Shown here: positions 1-7,035 of the stretch, piece after piece
Layout: every line of letters starts with the position of its first letter
Numbering within the stretch: position 1 is the stretch's first letter
Notes under the pieces: generated by a model
Databases searched by the model: none
What the model was told of the DNA's origin: nothing
What the model saw: only the letters and a program-made list of their open reading frames with translations
Program-made: the position numbers and the translations under genes
Origin: DATKYK01 sp034430255
GTDB taxonomy: Bacteria > Chloroflexota > Dehalococcoidia > E44-bin15
NCBI GenBank assembly: GCA_034430255.1
Contig: DAOUEU010000013.1
Span: forward strand, 1 to 15,812
Length of the DNA: 15,812 bases
Direction: 5' to 3'

Positions 1-712
1 AGCCGTGTATGCCGCCCATGGGGACAGCTCCTGTCGTGTAAAGTGTGGCGGCTACCACACTCTCCAGGGCTGGCACGCCCATACCTTCGAAGTGGCCGGC
101 AGCACCCGACATCCAGGCGATGTATGCCTGGTATATCTTGAAGGGCTCGGTCTCCATATACTCGTCCATGAGATCGAACATGTCCCATTCCAGCAGTTCC
201 GGTGTCCATACCTGTGGCAGCCGCTCTTTGTAGACCTGCATGAAGGGGACGGTCTCGGCGTTTACCTCGACATATGATGGATGTGGCGGGCACCAGAAGG
301 TTGCGCGCAGCAGCTCCTGGCAGAAGCCGCCGAGGGTGCCACTCATCGTGAGCCAGCCTTCAAAGTCCTTTCCGCTGGCGAAGGAAACTCCATCTTTGCA
401 GAGCAGGCCTAGCAGTGTACCTGTAGCGAATCCCTCTCCGCTTAGCTTCTGGGCTGACCAGTCCATTCGGGAGCCGTACCTCCACAGCTCCAGCTGTTCC
501 CAGCCGGGGGCTGCTCCCCCATACAGGGCTACGGCATGGGGACTGATGTGCACCCCGGCAATGAGGTCGGTATTCTCCTGCGCGCCGCCGCACTCCGGCC
601 GCTCCTCCAGAACGCAGACGCTCAGCCCGCTCTTGGCCAGGTATGCTGCTGCAGTGGTGCCATTGTGGCCGGCACCGATAATGACAACGTCGTACCTTTC
701 TGCATCACTCAT
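1..712 (-). CDS. FAD-dependent oxidoreductase, phytoene desaturase-like (N-terminal part, cut by window edge)
   Basis: The frame is open from an ATG at 712 through position 1, giving 237 codons with no stop; the C-terminal half lies outside the window. The protein begins MSDAERYDVVIIGAG and continues HNGTTAAAYLAKSGL, the Rossmann dinucleotide-binding motif (GAGHNG, about residues 13-18), followed by the acidic end of the second strand (VLEER). This is the FAD-binding fold of the COG1233 phytoene desaturase/amine oxidase superfamily. The start is backed by a GGGAGGT ribosome site about 5 nt upstream and by alignment with the paralogue at 2809-4536, which begins MSADERYD. The two share roughly half their residues by eye, including identical blocks such as ELLRATFWCPPHP, MFDLMDE and SGAAGH. 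The substrate cannot be read from sequence. It is likely a soluble or membrane-associated dehydrogenase/desaturase acting on a hydrophobic substrate. No convincing promoter was found upstream. Confidence 0.85.
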   Translation of the reverse strand, partial: MSDAERYDVVIIGAGHNGTTAAAYLAKSGLSVCVLEERPECGGAQENTDLIAGVHISPHAVALYGGAAPGWEQLELWRYGSRMDWSAQKLSGEGFATGTLLGLLCKDGVSFASGKDFEGWLTMSGTLGGFCQELLRATFWCPPHPSYVEVNAETVPFMQVYKERLPQVWTPELLEWDMFDLMDEYMETEPFKIYQAYIAWMSGAAGHFEGMGVPALESVVAATLYTTGAVPMGGIHG

Positions 713-851
713 TTTTACCTCCCAAAACTAACGAGGCCTTTTCAATTCGCCTCAGTTTTAGTATCAGATTAAATTGAAACCCTACAGGAAATCTTAACAT
801 CCTATTCGAATTCAAATAAAATAGCCTCCAATCCCAGCTTCGTTTTTACTC

Positions 852-878
852 TAAAAATACCGGCTTCTCAAAGCTGGT
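852..878 (-). terminator. Candidate Rho-independent terminator, minus strand
   Basis: Arms 859-866 and 871-878 form an 8-bp stem (one G-T pair) with a 4-nt loop. Read on the minus strand, the stem ACCAGCTT...AAGCCGGT is followed at once by ATTTTTAG. It lies 266 nt past the 549-aa oxidoreductase gene and before the edge oxidoreductase, which is a sensible place to separate two transcripts. The stem is short, so confidence is moderate. Confidence 0.4.
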
Positions 879-924
879 TCTTAAATAGCCTCAAATAGCT
901 AGTATATACTACTGTCTTGCGGCT

Positions 925-958
925 AAAAAAACAAGCCCCCGCTGCCTTGGCCAAGGCA
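925..958 (-). terminator. Palindrome plus T7 run, possible terminator, minus strand
   Basis: TGCCTTGGCCAAGGCA at 943-958 is a perfect 16-bp palindrome. On the minus strand it is followed 11 nt later by seven T residues (complement of the A-run at 925-931). The distance between stem and T-run is longer than usual. A smaller CAAG/CTTG stem next to the T-run is an alternative. It could instead be a dimeric protein-binding site. Confidence 0.28.
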
Positions 959-1143
959 CAGAGCGGAGACACTCTCGCAGATCGTTAAACTCCTGCATAT
1001 CGGCCATCAATCAGGGGAACCTGCCCCTTTCGAACTTGATCCACAACAGGCGCTTATATCAGGGAAAACCGTCCCGTATTAATATCGCTTTTAGCCTAAA
1101 GGCCAGTTATCTTGATCCTCCCTGGAAGTACTATTCATGGTGA

Positions 1144-2793
1144 TTATACCATATATGTCTTAGTAAACTTCTCCATCTCAGGGGTGGGTTTCCACCACTT
1201 CTTGACCCCCATGTCCTCGGCTACCCTGTTAGCGGCGAGGTAGCCCGACCCGCCGAGTACCAGGCCTCCGGGGTAGGTGGAGACTCCGCACACGTATAGT
1301 CCCTCGACGGGCGTCGAGTGGTTGGAGCAATCCACGTTGGGGCGGAAGGTGTTGAGCTGCGTAGGCCGGTAGTCCCCGTGCTTTATGGAGCCGCGGCGCA
1401 TGTTGGGGAAGCGTATCTCGATGTCCACTGGTGTCTCAAGGTTGGTGTTTATTATCTGTTTACGGGTGAAGTTGGGTGCTACCTTCTGCCATTTAGCCAG
1501 AATCGCCTCTTCCAGTTCCTTACCGCGCCGCTCCCAGCCACCTTCTATTTCATAAGGGGCGTGCATCTGGAAGAAGGAGACGTGCTTTCCGGGCATTCGG
1601 GTCATGTGGGGGTCGAAGAATGTCTCGCAGGTGGCGTGCCCGCCGAAATTATTATCATCGACCTTGCCAGCTATGACATTGTCCCAGTGGGCCAGGAGCT
1701 CGTCGGTGCTTTCAATGCCGAAGATGGTCATAAAGGCTTCATTCACCCACGGGTCGTCGCATTTGTATTGCGGTGGCTCATCGGAGGCAACATGCAGGGT
1801 ATTGAAGCTCCATTTGTCGTAGACCCAACCCTCGACGGCTTCCTGCAACGTCCCGGGCAGGTTATCACGCCCCACGAGATCGAGGAAGGTGGTATGAGGG
1901 TCGAGGCTGGAGACAACCACATTGCTGCGCAGGGTTCGGCCCTCGGCAAGCTCCACGCCGGCAACATGCCCGTTCTCCATGATGATATTGGTTGCCTCTG
2001 CTGCTTCAAGGACCATCCCCTTGCCCCTGACGATCTCCCGTTCTAATGCACCGGCTAGCTTGTGAGAGCCGCCGTAGCAGTAACACTTGTTCATTCCCCG
2101 GTCGAGCAGGAGTGGGACAAATAGGCCTACACCGGACTCCCTGGGGTCAAGCCCCCACATGCAACTGACGTATAACATGAGGGCTCGGACGCGGTCGTTC
2201 TCAAATGCATCGCTGATTATCTCCAGAGGGCTGCTCTCGGCGGTCTCCAGTAAATCCCGGCCGACCTCGGTTTTCTCCAGGGCGATAGAGAGGTCCATAG
2301 GAGACATGGCCGGTAAATAGGTGAGGGGACCCACTATCTCATTTACCATCCTCTTCCATTTGCGAATTATCCTGCCAAAGGCATTGGCATCCTTCCAGGA
2401 GAACTTGCCGATGGAGTCCTTGGTATCGGCTGCCATGCGGGTGAGCAGGAGGGACTTGCCGTCGGCAAAAACCATGCCCGCCTGGGCATTGGGCTTGATC
2501 CAGTTAATTGCGTGTTGACCCAGATTAAAATCTCTGATTATTGGCATGTAGTCCACCATCAGGTGGTAGATGGCATGAACGTTGGAGTAGTAGCAGGGGA
2601 AGAGGATCTCCTCTGTCGAAAGACCACCACCCACCTCGAAGCGGCGCTCCACCACCGCTACCTTCACCCCGGCACGGGCAAGGTATGCCCCTGTAATAAG
2701 ACCATTGGGACCGCCACCGATGATGATGACATCCCAGTCGGTTACATCGGGGAACTCCTCAAATGGCTTGGCTAAAATTTCTTGTGCTGCCAT
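1144..2793 (-). CDS. FAD-dependent oxidoreductase, phytoene desaturase-like (549 aa)
   Basis: A full-length member of the COG1233-type NAD(P)/FAD-dependent oxidoreductases. After a 20-residue lead comes the FAD Rossmann motif DVIIIGGGPNG (residues 21-31), then VVERR at the end of the second strand and the GG of FEVGGGLSTEE. The C-terminus carries the second FAD-contact block (VEGLYVCG at 496-503, PGGLVLGGSG at 508-517) typical of the family. No signal peptide is visible. The ATG at 2793 has a strong AAGGAGG site 6-7 nt upstream. The gene starts 15 nt after the stop of the upstream 575-aa oxidoreductase, so the two are surely co-transcribed and may act together or sequentially. It is clearly more distant from the other two oxidoreductases than they are from each other. 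The reaction is unknown: desaturation, saturation or isomerisation of a hydrophobic substrate are all possible in this family. Confidence 0.88.
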   Translation of the reverse strand: MAAQEILAKPFEEFPDVTDWDVIIIGGGPNGLITGAYLARAGVKVAVVERRFEVGGGLSTEEILFPCYYSNVHAIYHLMVDYMPIIRDFNLGQHAINWIKPNAQAGMVFADGKSLLLTRMAADTKDSIGKFSWKDANAFGRIIRKWKRMVNEIVGPLTYLPAMSPMDLSIALEKTEVGRDLLETAESSPLEIISDAFENDRVRALMLYVSCMWGLDPRESGVGLFVPLLLDRGMNKCYCYGGSHKLAGALEREIVRGKGMVLEAAEATNIIMENGHVAGVELAEGRTLRSNVVVSSLDPHTTFLDLVGRDNLPGTLQEAVEGWVYDKWSFNTLHVASDEPPQYKCDDPWVNEAFMTIFGIESTDELLAHWDNVIAGKVDDNNFGGHATCETFFDPHMTRMPGKHVSFFQMHAPYEIEGGWERRGKELEEAILAKWQKVAPNFTRKQIINTNLETPVDIEIRFPNMRRGSIKHGDYRPTQLNTFRPNVDCSNHSTPVEGLYVCGVSTYPGGLVLGGSGYLAANRVAEDMGVKKWWKPTPEMEKFTKTYMV

Positions 2794-2808
2794 AGTTTCC
2801 TCCTTATT

Positions 2809-4536
2809 TTATACCTTTACTCTATTACGGGGCACCGCTGATATTTTGCCCTGCTCCGGTATGTAGTACGGCGAGGGGTACCACCAGTTGCCAGGCTCGG
2901 CGATACCGTCCTCGATGAGGATGTGCATCAGGTTATACGGGATTGCCATAAGACACAGCGCTCCGGGGTGCCCCATTGTCTGGTTGCAGTGGTAGAGCCC
3001 ATCGATGGGGGTGCGGTAGCGGGCCATCTCTGGTATGGGGCGCTGGGTCCACAACTGGTCATCGCAGTGGCGGGTGCCGCACCAGGTGCCGCCGATGAGG
3101 CCGGTGTTACGAAACTCGGCTTCAAGAGGGGTTGATGACCAGTGGTGGATGACGTTATCATCCTCAAGGCCTTCGAATGCCTGACTGATAGCCTGGCGAA
3201 TGTAGGCGTTCCATTTCTCCTTTTCCTTATTTATGGCTTCTGGACCGTCTACGTGATACTCAGGCGGTGTGAAGTTAATCTCGAATGCTGCTGATATGTG
3301 TCCCTTGGGGTGGTGGTGCTGGCAATCGGTGGGGTCAAACGACTGGGATGGAGTGAGGAACCATATCAATCTCTCTGGCGGCACTGTTGGGTTGCCTTTG
3401 TAGCTATCCACATCAGCTACGCTCTCGTAATAAATCTCCCGCGAATCCGCGGGGAAAACGCAACCAGCGGGAATCTTATTGGGGCCCATCGCAATCTCTT
3501 CCATCGCCTTGAATTTAGGCCGCCACTTGATAGGCTTGCGGGTATGGAAGGTTGAAACAAGGAGGCTCCCCCCCTTCAGGCTTATGTCGTTTACCTTCTG
3601 CAGGAAGCTGCGGTCTAGGTGCTGCGGCCCGATTAGCTTGTTGAACGTTTGCTTGACGTCCACCCCGGAGATTACTGCTTTATCTGCCCATATCGTCTTC
3701 TCGCCTATGGCAGCATTGTCTCTCAGGCGCACCCCCACGGCTCGGCCATTCTGGACGATTATCTCATCCACGGGGCAGCAGGTGCGGATCACCGCGCCGT
3801 GGTCGATGGCACAGCGCAGGATGGCGTGGAAATAGCCATGCAATCCACCGCGGGGAACGCTGAGCCTACCGGGTAACAGGAGCAGGATGACACCGAGCAA
3901 AGCGGGGATGGCCACGCCCTCCCAGTGGCCGGCTGCACCTGACGCCCACGCTGAGAAAGCAAGCGTCACCTTAAAGGGCTCACTCTCCAGATGCTCATCC
4001 ATGAGGTCGAACATGGTCATGTCGAGCATCTCCTCACTCCACACATCTGGCTGATACTTCTTGTATACCTGCATGTAGGGAATTGTGTCCGCATTCACCT
4101 CAACTTCAGGGGGGTGGGGTGGGCACCAGAAGGTGGCACGGAGAAGCTCGGTGATAAATGGAGGCTGAGTGAGCATGCCGCTCAACTTGGCAAATCCAAG
4201 CAAGTCCTTTTCAGAATATGGCACAAGGCCTTCGCTGGTAGCCATTCCAATGCTGTTGGCCTTTAAAAGATCAAACGGGCTCCAGGACATGCGGAAGCCG
4301 TACTTCCACAGCTCGAGCTGCTCGAATCCTGGGGCCGGTGCTGAGTACATCAGCATGGCGTGAGGGTAGATGCGCACCCCGGCAATGGGCTCTGTTGTCT
4401 CGCATGAGCCGCCAGCTTCATACCTTTCCTCTAGCACACAGACGCTCAGTCCGCACTTGGCCAGGTATGCTGCTGCTGTCGTACCATTGGGTCCACCACC
4501 TACAATAACAATGTCATACCTTTCATCAGCACTCAA
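2809..4536 (-). CDS. FAD-dependent oxidoreductase, phytoene desaturase-like (575 aa, TTG start)
   Basis: Full-length paralogue of the protein truncated at the left edge. The FAD Rossmann motif is at residues 9-18 (IVIVGGGPNG), followed by VLEER and AGG. The C-terminal FAD-contact block is PIDGLYHCN (from residue 510) with HPGALCLMAIPYN. A hydrophobic stretch around residues 210-225 (ALLGVILLLLPG) may line a lipophilic substrate site or dip into the membrane. The start is a TTG at 4534-4536. It is chosen because a GGAGGT site sits 7 nt upstream, the next codons match the ATG-started paralogue (MSxxERYD), and the GGGPNG motif then falls at the usual distance from the N-terminus. A promoter at 4571-4600 would give a leader of about 28 nt. 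It is the first gene of a two-gene operon with the 549-aa oxidoreductase. The substrate is unknown. Confidence 0.88.
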   Translation of the reverse strand: MSADERYDIVIVGGGPNGTTAAAYLAKCGLSVCVLEERYEAGGSCETTEPIAGVRIYPHAMLMYSAPAPGFEQLELWKYGFRMSWSPFDLLKANSIGMATSEGLVPYSEKDLLGFAKLSGMLTQPPFITELLRATFWCPPHPPEVEVNADTIPYMQVYKKYQPDVWSEEMLDMTMFDLMDEHLESEPFKVTLAFSAWASGAAGHWEGVAIPALLGVILLLLPGRLSVPRGGLHGYFHAILRCAIDHGAVIRTCCPVDEIIVQNGRAVGVRLRDNAAIGEKTIWADKAVISGVDVKQTFNKLIGPQHLDRSFLQKVNDISLKGGSLLVSTFHTRKPIKWRPKFKAMEEIAMGPNKIPAGCVFPADSREIYYESVADVDSYKGNPTVPPERLIWFLTPSQSFDPTDCQHHHPKGHISAAFEINFTPPEYHVDGPEAINKEKEKWNAYIRQAISQAFEGLEDDNVIHHWSSTPLEAEFRNTGLIGGTWCGTRHCDDQLWTQRPIPEMARYRTPIDGLYHCNQTMGHPGALCLMAIPYNLMHILIEDGIAEPGNWWYPSPYYIPEQGKISAVPRNRVKV

Positions 4537-4570
4537 TTTTTACACCTCCAGACTTTAAGAAGCATGGAAT

Positions 4571-4600
4571 ATTATATTATATCACTATTACCGGAGACAA
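4571..4600 (-). promoter_or_regulatory. Sigma70-type promoter for the oxidoreductase operon
   Basis: On the minus strand TTGTCT (complement of 4595-4600) is separated by 18 nt from TATAAT (complement of 4571-4576); a second overlapping TATAAT occupies 4576-4581. Transcription would begin near 4564, just before the GGAGGT site of the TTG-started gene. An inverted repeat ACTATT (4584-4589)/AATAGT (4599-4604) overlaps the -35 and spacer and could be an operator. Confidence 0.55.
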
Positions 4601-4614
4601 TAGTAATACATTGA

Positions 4615-4875
4615 TTATAACTTACTTCTGGGAATTTCGCCGAAAAAGTTGTCTATCAGGTTGGCACATCTAGACATATTGCCCATCGAGCGGTACGTAT
4701 GCCAATCTTCATTTGCCGTCCAGTAGTTACATGCTATTATGAATCTGATGTTCACTCCCTTAAGCTCTGCCTCGATATCTGTTATCCTCTCTGCTTAGTT
4801 GGACATTTCTTGGGTGAAAAATTTCACCTTCCAGCACGTATAATACCCCTCAATCTGCCCCATGCTATAACACAT
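4615..4875 (-). pseudogene. Small unrecognised gene broken by one in-frame stop
   Basis: On the minus strand a single frame runs 87 codons from ATG 4875 (or ATG 4863) to TAA at 4615-4617, interrupted only by a TAA at codon 27 (4795-4797). Both halves look like real protein, rich in aromatic and charged residues. The first contains EGYYTCWKVKFFTQEMSN; the second contains AELKGVNIRFIIACNYW, TANEDWHTYRSMGN and LIDNFFGEIPRSKL. I do not recognise the family. The ribosome site is poor (GGAGG lies 16 nt before ATG 4875). The gene sits upstream of, and on the same strand as, the oxidoreductase operon. A nonsense mutation, an assembly error, or a short gene starting after the stop (GTG near codon 39) are all possible. 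A plus-strand frame over the same bases lacks a ribosome site and looks like its shadow. Confidence 0.42.
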
Positions 4876-4910
4876 TTTTAAAAAAATCAAGCCTCCAGGA
4901 CCGTTGTCTC

Positions 4911-4940
4911 TTGACAGCAACTTGGAGTAAATGTTATATT
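4911..4940 (+). promoter_or_regulatory. Sigma70-type promoter for the AOR gene
   Basis: A consensus -35 TTGACA (4911-4916) and -10 TATATT (4935-4940) are separated by 18 nt. The start site would be near 4947, leaving a leader of about 80 nt before the AOR start codon. This is the best promoter match on the plus strand in the window and may drive the whole downstream plus-strand cluster. Confidence 0.65.
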
Positions 4941-4943
4941 TCC

Positions 4944-5010
4944 ACTGCGTCTGGCCTGGCCGCAGTTTACGGGCCAGTCTTGCCTGGTCGCACGGTCAGG
5001 TATGTCTTAG
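4944..5010 (+). promoter_or_regulatory. AOR leader with mutually exclusive stem-loops
   Basis: GGCCAG (4972-4977) can pair with CTGGCC upstream (4956-4961, perfect) or with CTGGTC downstream (4984-4989, one G-T pair). The downstream arm can itself pair with 4994-5000. ACTGCG/CGCAGT (4944-4949, 4961-4966) forms a further stem, partly before the likely start site. Competing stems in a short leader suggest attenuation or ligand sensing, for example of molybdenum/tungsten cofactor, but no known riboswitch consensus was recognised. Confidence 0.25.
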
Positions 5011-5026
5011 CCAGAGGAGGTAGAGA

Positions 5027-6883
5027 ATGGCAGCTTATGAAGGGAAAATCCTGGAGGTCGATCTAAGCACCGGCAATGTAAAGACCATCACCATAGAAGA
5101 GGATGTGCTGCGTAAATTCATTGGGGGAAGCGGGTTAGCAGCGAAACTCTTTTTCGACCGCGATCTGGTTAATGTTGAGCCGTTATCCGATAAAAACGTA
5201 CTGTTTCTAATGGCTGGCCCGTTGTCAGGAACCAACTTCCCTACATCTTCGCGCCTTGTGGCAGCCTTCAAATCACCTCAGACCGGTATCTGGGGGCAGG
5301 CCTCCGCTGGAGGCAATTTTGCTGCGGAGATAAGGAAGGCAGGCTACTGCGGTATAGCGATATCAGGTGCCTCAAGAAAGCCTGTCTACATATCTATCGA
5401 GGACGACAAGGTGGAGATCAAAGACGCCGCCGATCTTTGGGGAAAGGACTGTTACGAAACGACCGACATCATCAAAGGGCGGCATGGGGCTAAGGTGGAC
5501 GTTGTGGAGATCGGTCCGGCGGGCGAGAACCTGGTGAAGTTCGCGTGCATATTGAACGGCAAGTGGGGCTTCATCAGCCGCTGTGGTGGGGGAGCGGTGA
5601 TGGGCTCCAAGAAACTGAAGGCCGTCGTCGTCCGTGGCACCGGTAAGGTTGAAGCAGCTTCCCCCGAGGAGTTTGCTAAAATACGTAAGACCCTGGTAAA
5701 AAAGGCCAAGGATAATATCATCTCTCAGAGCCTCAAGAGTGCCGGCACAGCCCTGGGTGCAGATGTTAATGCCATTACCGGTGTACTGCCGGTGAAGAAC
5801 TTTACAGTGGGGGATGGTAGTTCCTTTGGTCCCAAGATAGGTGGCACCGCTCTTACTGCACAGTATCTGACCAAGCCACATGCCTGCTTGACCTGTCCCA
5901 TTGCGTGCAAGAGAACTGTCAGGGTAGCAGAGGGACCCTATACGGTAGAGGAAGGGCCCGGACCTCAGTATGAGACAATCGGTGCACTTGGATCCCTCCT
6001 CATGATTGACGATCTTGCCGCGATAATAAAGATGGGCGAAACGGCCAATCGATACGGCGTGGACACCATCAGCTGCGGCGGTACTATCGCCTTTGCCATG
6101 GAGTGCTTTGAGAAAGGCCTTATTACCTCCAAGGATCTTAATGGCGGCCAGTTGAGATGGGGAAATCCGGATGACGTTCTGGCAATAATGGAAAAGATCG
6201 CCAAGCGGCAGGGCTTCGGCGATGTGCTGGCGGAGGGCAGCCGGATTGCAGCCAAGAAGATCGGCAAGAATGCTGAGGACTATACAGTCGAGATCAAGGG
6301 CCTTGAGATGCCTCAGTACGACGCTCGGGGGACCCATGGGCATGGCCTCAGTTTCATGACTTCCAACCGTGGTGCCTGTCACGTTGCATCTTCAATAGGC
6401 CCGATCGAGTCTGGCTGGACCACCTGGCCAGATGTTGGTATAACCGGCGGCTACGATGCCAAGGCGGATGAGGGCAAAGGTGAGTTGAACGTTACTTGTG
6501 AAAACGTAGCGATGTTGTCGAATTCATCGACGATGTGCTATTTTGCCCTTATGTCTCTAAGTATTACTGAGATAGCCGAGGCGCTTAAGACCGTAACCGG
6601 ATTTGACTACGACCTTGAAAAGTTAATGGAATGTGGCGAGCGTATCTGGATGCTCCAGAGGGGTCTGAATAATCTCATGGGCGTCACGGCTGCGGATGAC
6701 CGGATGCCCAAGCGAATACTAATTCCACACCCTGATGGTGGGGCTGCGGGCTCTGTGCCCAATGTAGAACTCATGTTGAAGGACTACTACAAGGCAAGGG
6801 GCCTGGATGCCAACGGGCGACCACTAAAGGAAAAGCTGAATAAATTGGGGCTATCCGATCTCGCTGCTAAGATTTACGAGTAG
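5027..6883 (+). CDS. aor: Aldehyde:ferredoxin oxidoreductase (tungsten/molybdenum AOR family, 618 aa)
   Basis: Oxidises an aldehyde to the carboxylic acid (or the reverse) with ferredoxin, using a tungsto- or molybdo-bispyranopterin and one 4Fe-4S cluster; it is cytoplasmic. The N-terminal AFOR domain opens with GKILEVDLSTG (residues 6-16) and FIGGSGLAAK. The pterin-binding segment around 185-199 reads SRCGGGAVMGSKKLKA, close to the family's GRGG-G-AVMGSK. Cluster ligands are C287, C290, C294 (CLTCPIAC) and a distal C504 (STMCYF), the arrangement of the Pyrococcus enzymes. EGPGPQYETIGALGS (310-324) is the conserved block after the cluster. Length is normal. ATG 5027 has an AGAGGAGG site 6 nt upstream. 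It is the first plus-strand gene after the divergent control region. Its natural aldehyde is unknown. In context it may deliver a carboxylate to the downstream CoA-transferase, or detoxify an aldehyde product. Confidence 0.93.
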   Translation: MAAYEGKILEVDLSTGNVKTITIEEDVLRKFIGGSGLAAKLFFDRDLVNVEPLSDKNVLFLMAGPLSGTNFPTSSRLVAAFKSPQTGIWGQASAGGNFAAEIRKAGYCGIAISGASRKPVYISIEDDKVEIKDAADLWGKDCYETTDIIKGRHGAKVDVVEIGPAGENLVKFACILNGKWGFISRCGGGAVMGSKKLKAVVVRGTGKVEAASPEEFAKIRKTLVKKAKDNIISQSLKSAGTALGADVNAITGVLPVKNFTVGDGSSFGPKIGGTALTAQYLTKPHACLTCPIACKRTVRVAEGPYTVEEGPGPQYETIGALGSLLMIDDLAAIIKMGETANRYGVDTISCGGTIAFAMECFEKGLITSKDLNGGQLRWGNPDDVLAIMEKIAKRQGFGDVLAEGSRIAAKKIGKNAEDYTVEIKGLEMPQYDARGTHGHGLSFMTSNRGACHVASSIGPIESGWTTWPDVGITGGYDAKADEGKGELNVTCENVAMLSNSSTMCYFALMSLSITEIAEALKTVTGFDYDLEKLMECGERIWMLQRGLNNLMGVTAADDRMPKRILIPHPDGGAAGSVPNVELMLKDYYKARGLDANGRPLKEKLNKLGLSDLAAKIYE

Positions 6884-7035
6884 CCGCTTTCTGCAATTGT
6901 GAATGCTCATCTACAGGCGGGTTTAGCTTTATCACGCCTATTATTCTCCTTGATATTATGACATCACAAGTTAAGACAGGTTGCAAAGGAGGGTAGTTTG
7001 TGTAGAGATAATTGCGTCTTAAAGGTGAGGGCACG

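Larger units (their letters stand above)
713..1143. other. 431-bp intergenic region with two candidate minus-strand terminators and small palindromes
   Basis: This gap separates the end of the 549-aa oxidoreductase (stop at 1144) from the start of the edge oxidoreductase (712); both are on the minus strand. I see no credible gene on either strand. It holds a hairpin with a T-run at 852-878, a 16-bp palindrome near a T7 run at 925-958, and a 12-bp AT palindrome TAGTATATACTA at 900-911. The 10-mer AAATAGCCTC occurs twice, at 819-828 and 883-892. The AT-rich stretch 720-860 presumably carries the promoter of the edge gene, but no -35/-10 pair with proper spacing stands out. Confidence 0.5.

Noticed and set aside
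961..1143. Protein-like minus-strand frames downstream of the 549-aa oxidoreductase
   Set aside because: Several short stretches broken by stops in each frame, with no ribosome site and no familiar motif; not distinguishable from chance.
1318..2046. Plus-strand 242-aa frame inside the 549-aa oxidoreductase gene
   Set aside because: Antisense to a gene with both FAD motifs in place; mirrored codon pattern explains the open frame.
4699..4881. Plus-strand 60-aa frame in the divergent region
   Set aside because: No ribosome site, odd composition, and it is antisense to the more protein-like minus-strand frame called here as a broken gene.
5372..6382. Long minus-strand frame (336 aa) inside the AOR gene
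   Set aside because: It is antisense to a full-length AOR with all cluster ligands, and its translation has no recognisable motif.
6915..6939. Possible terminator hairpin after the AOR gene (AGGCG/CGCCT)
   Set aside because: Only 5 bp with a 15-nt loop and no T-run; too weak to call, so AOR may be co-transcribed with the SDR.
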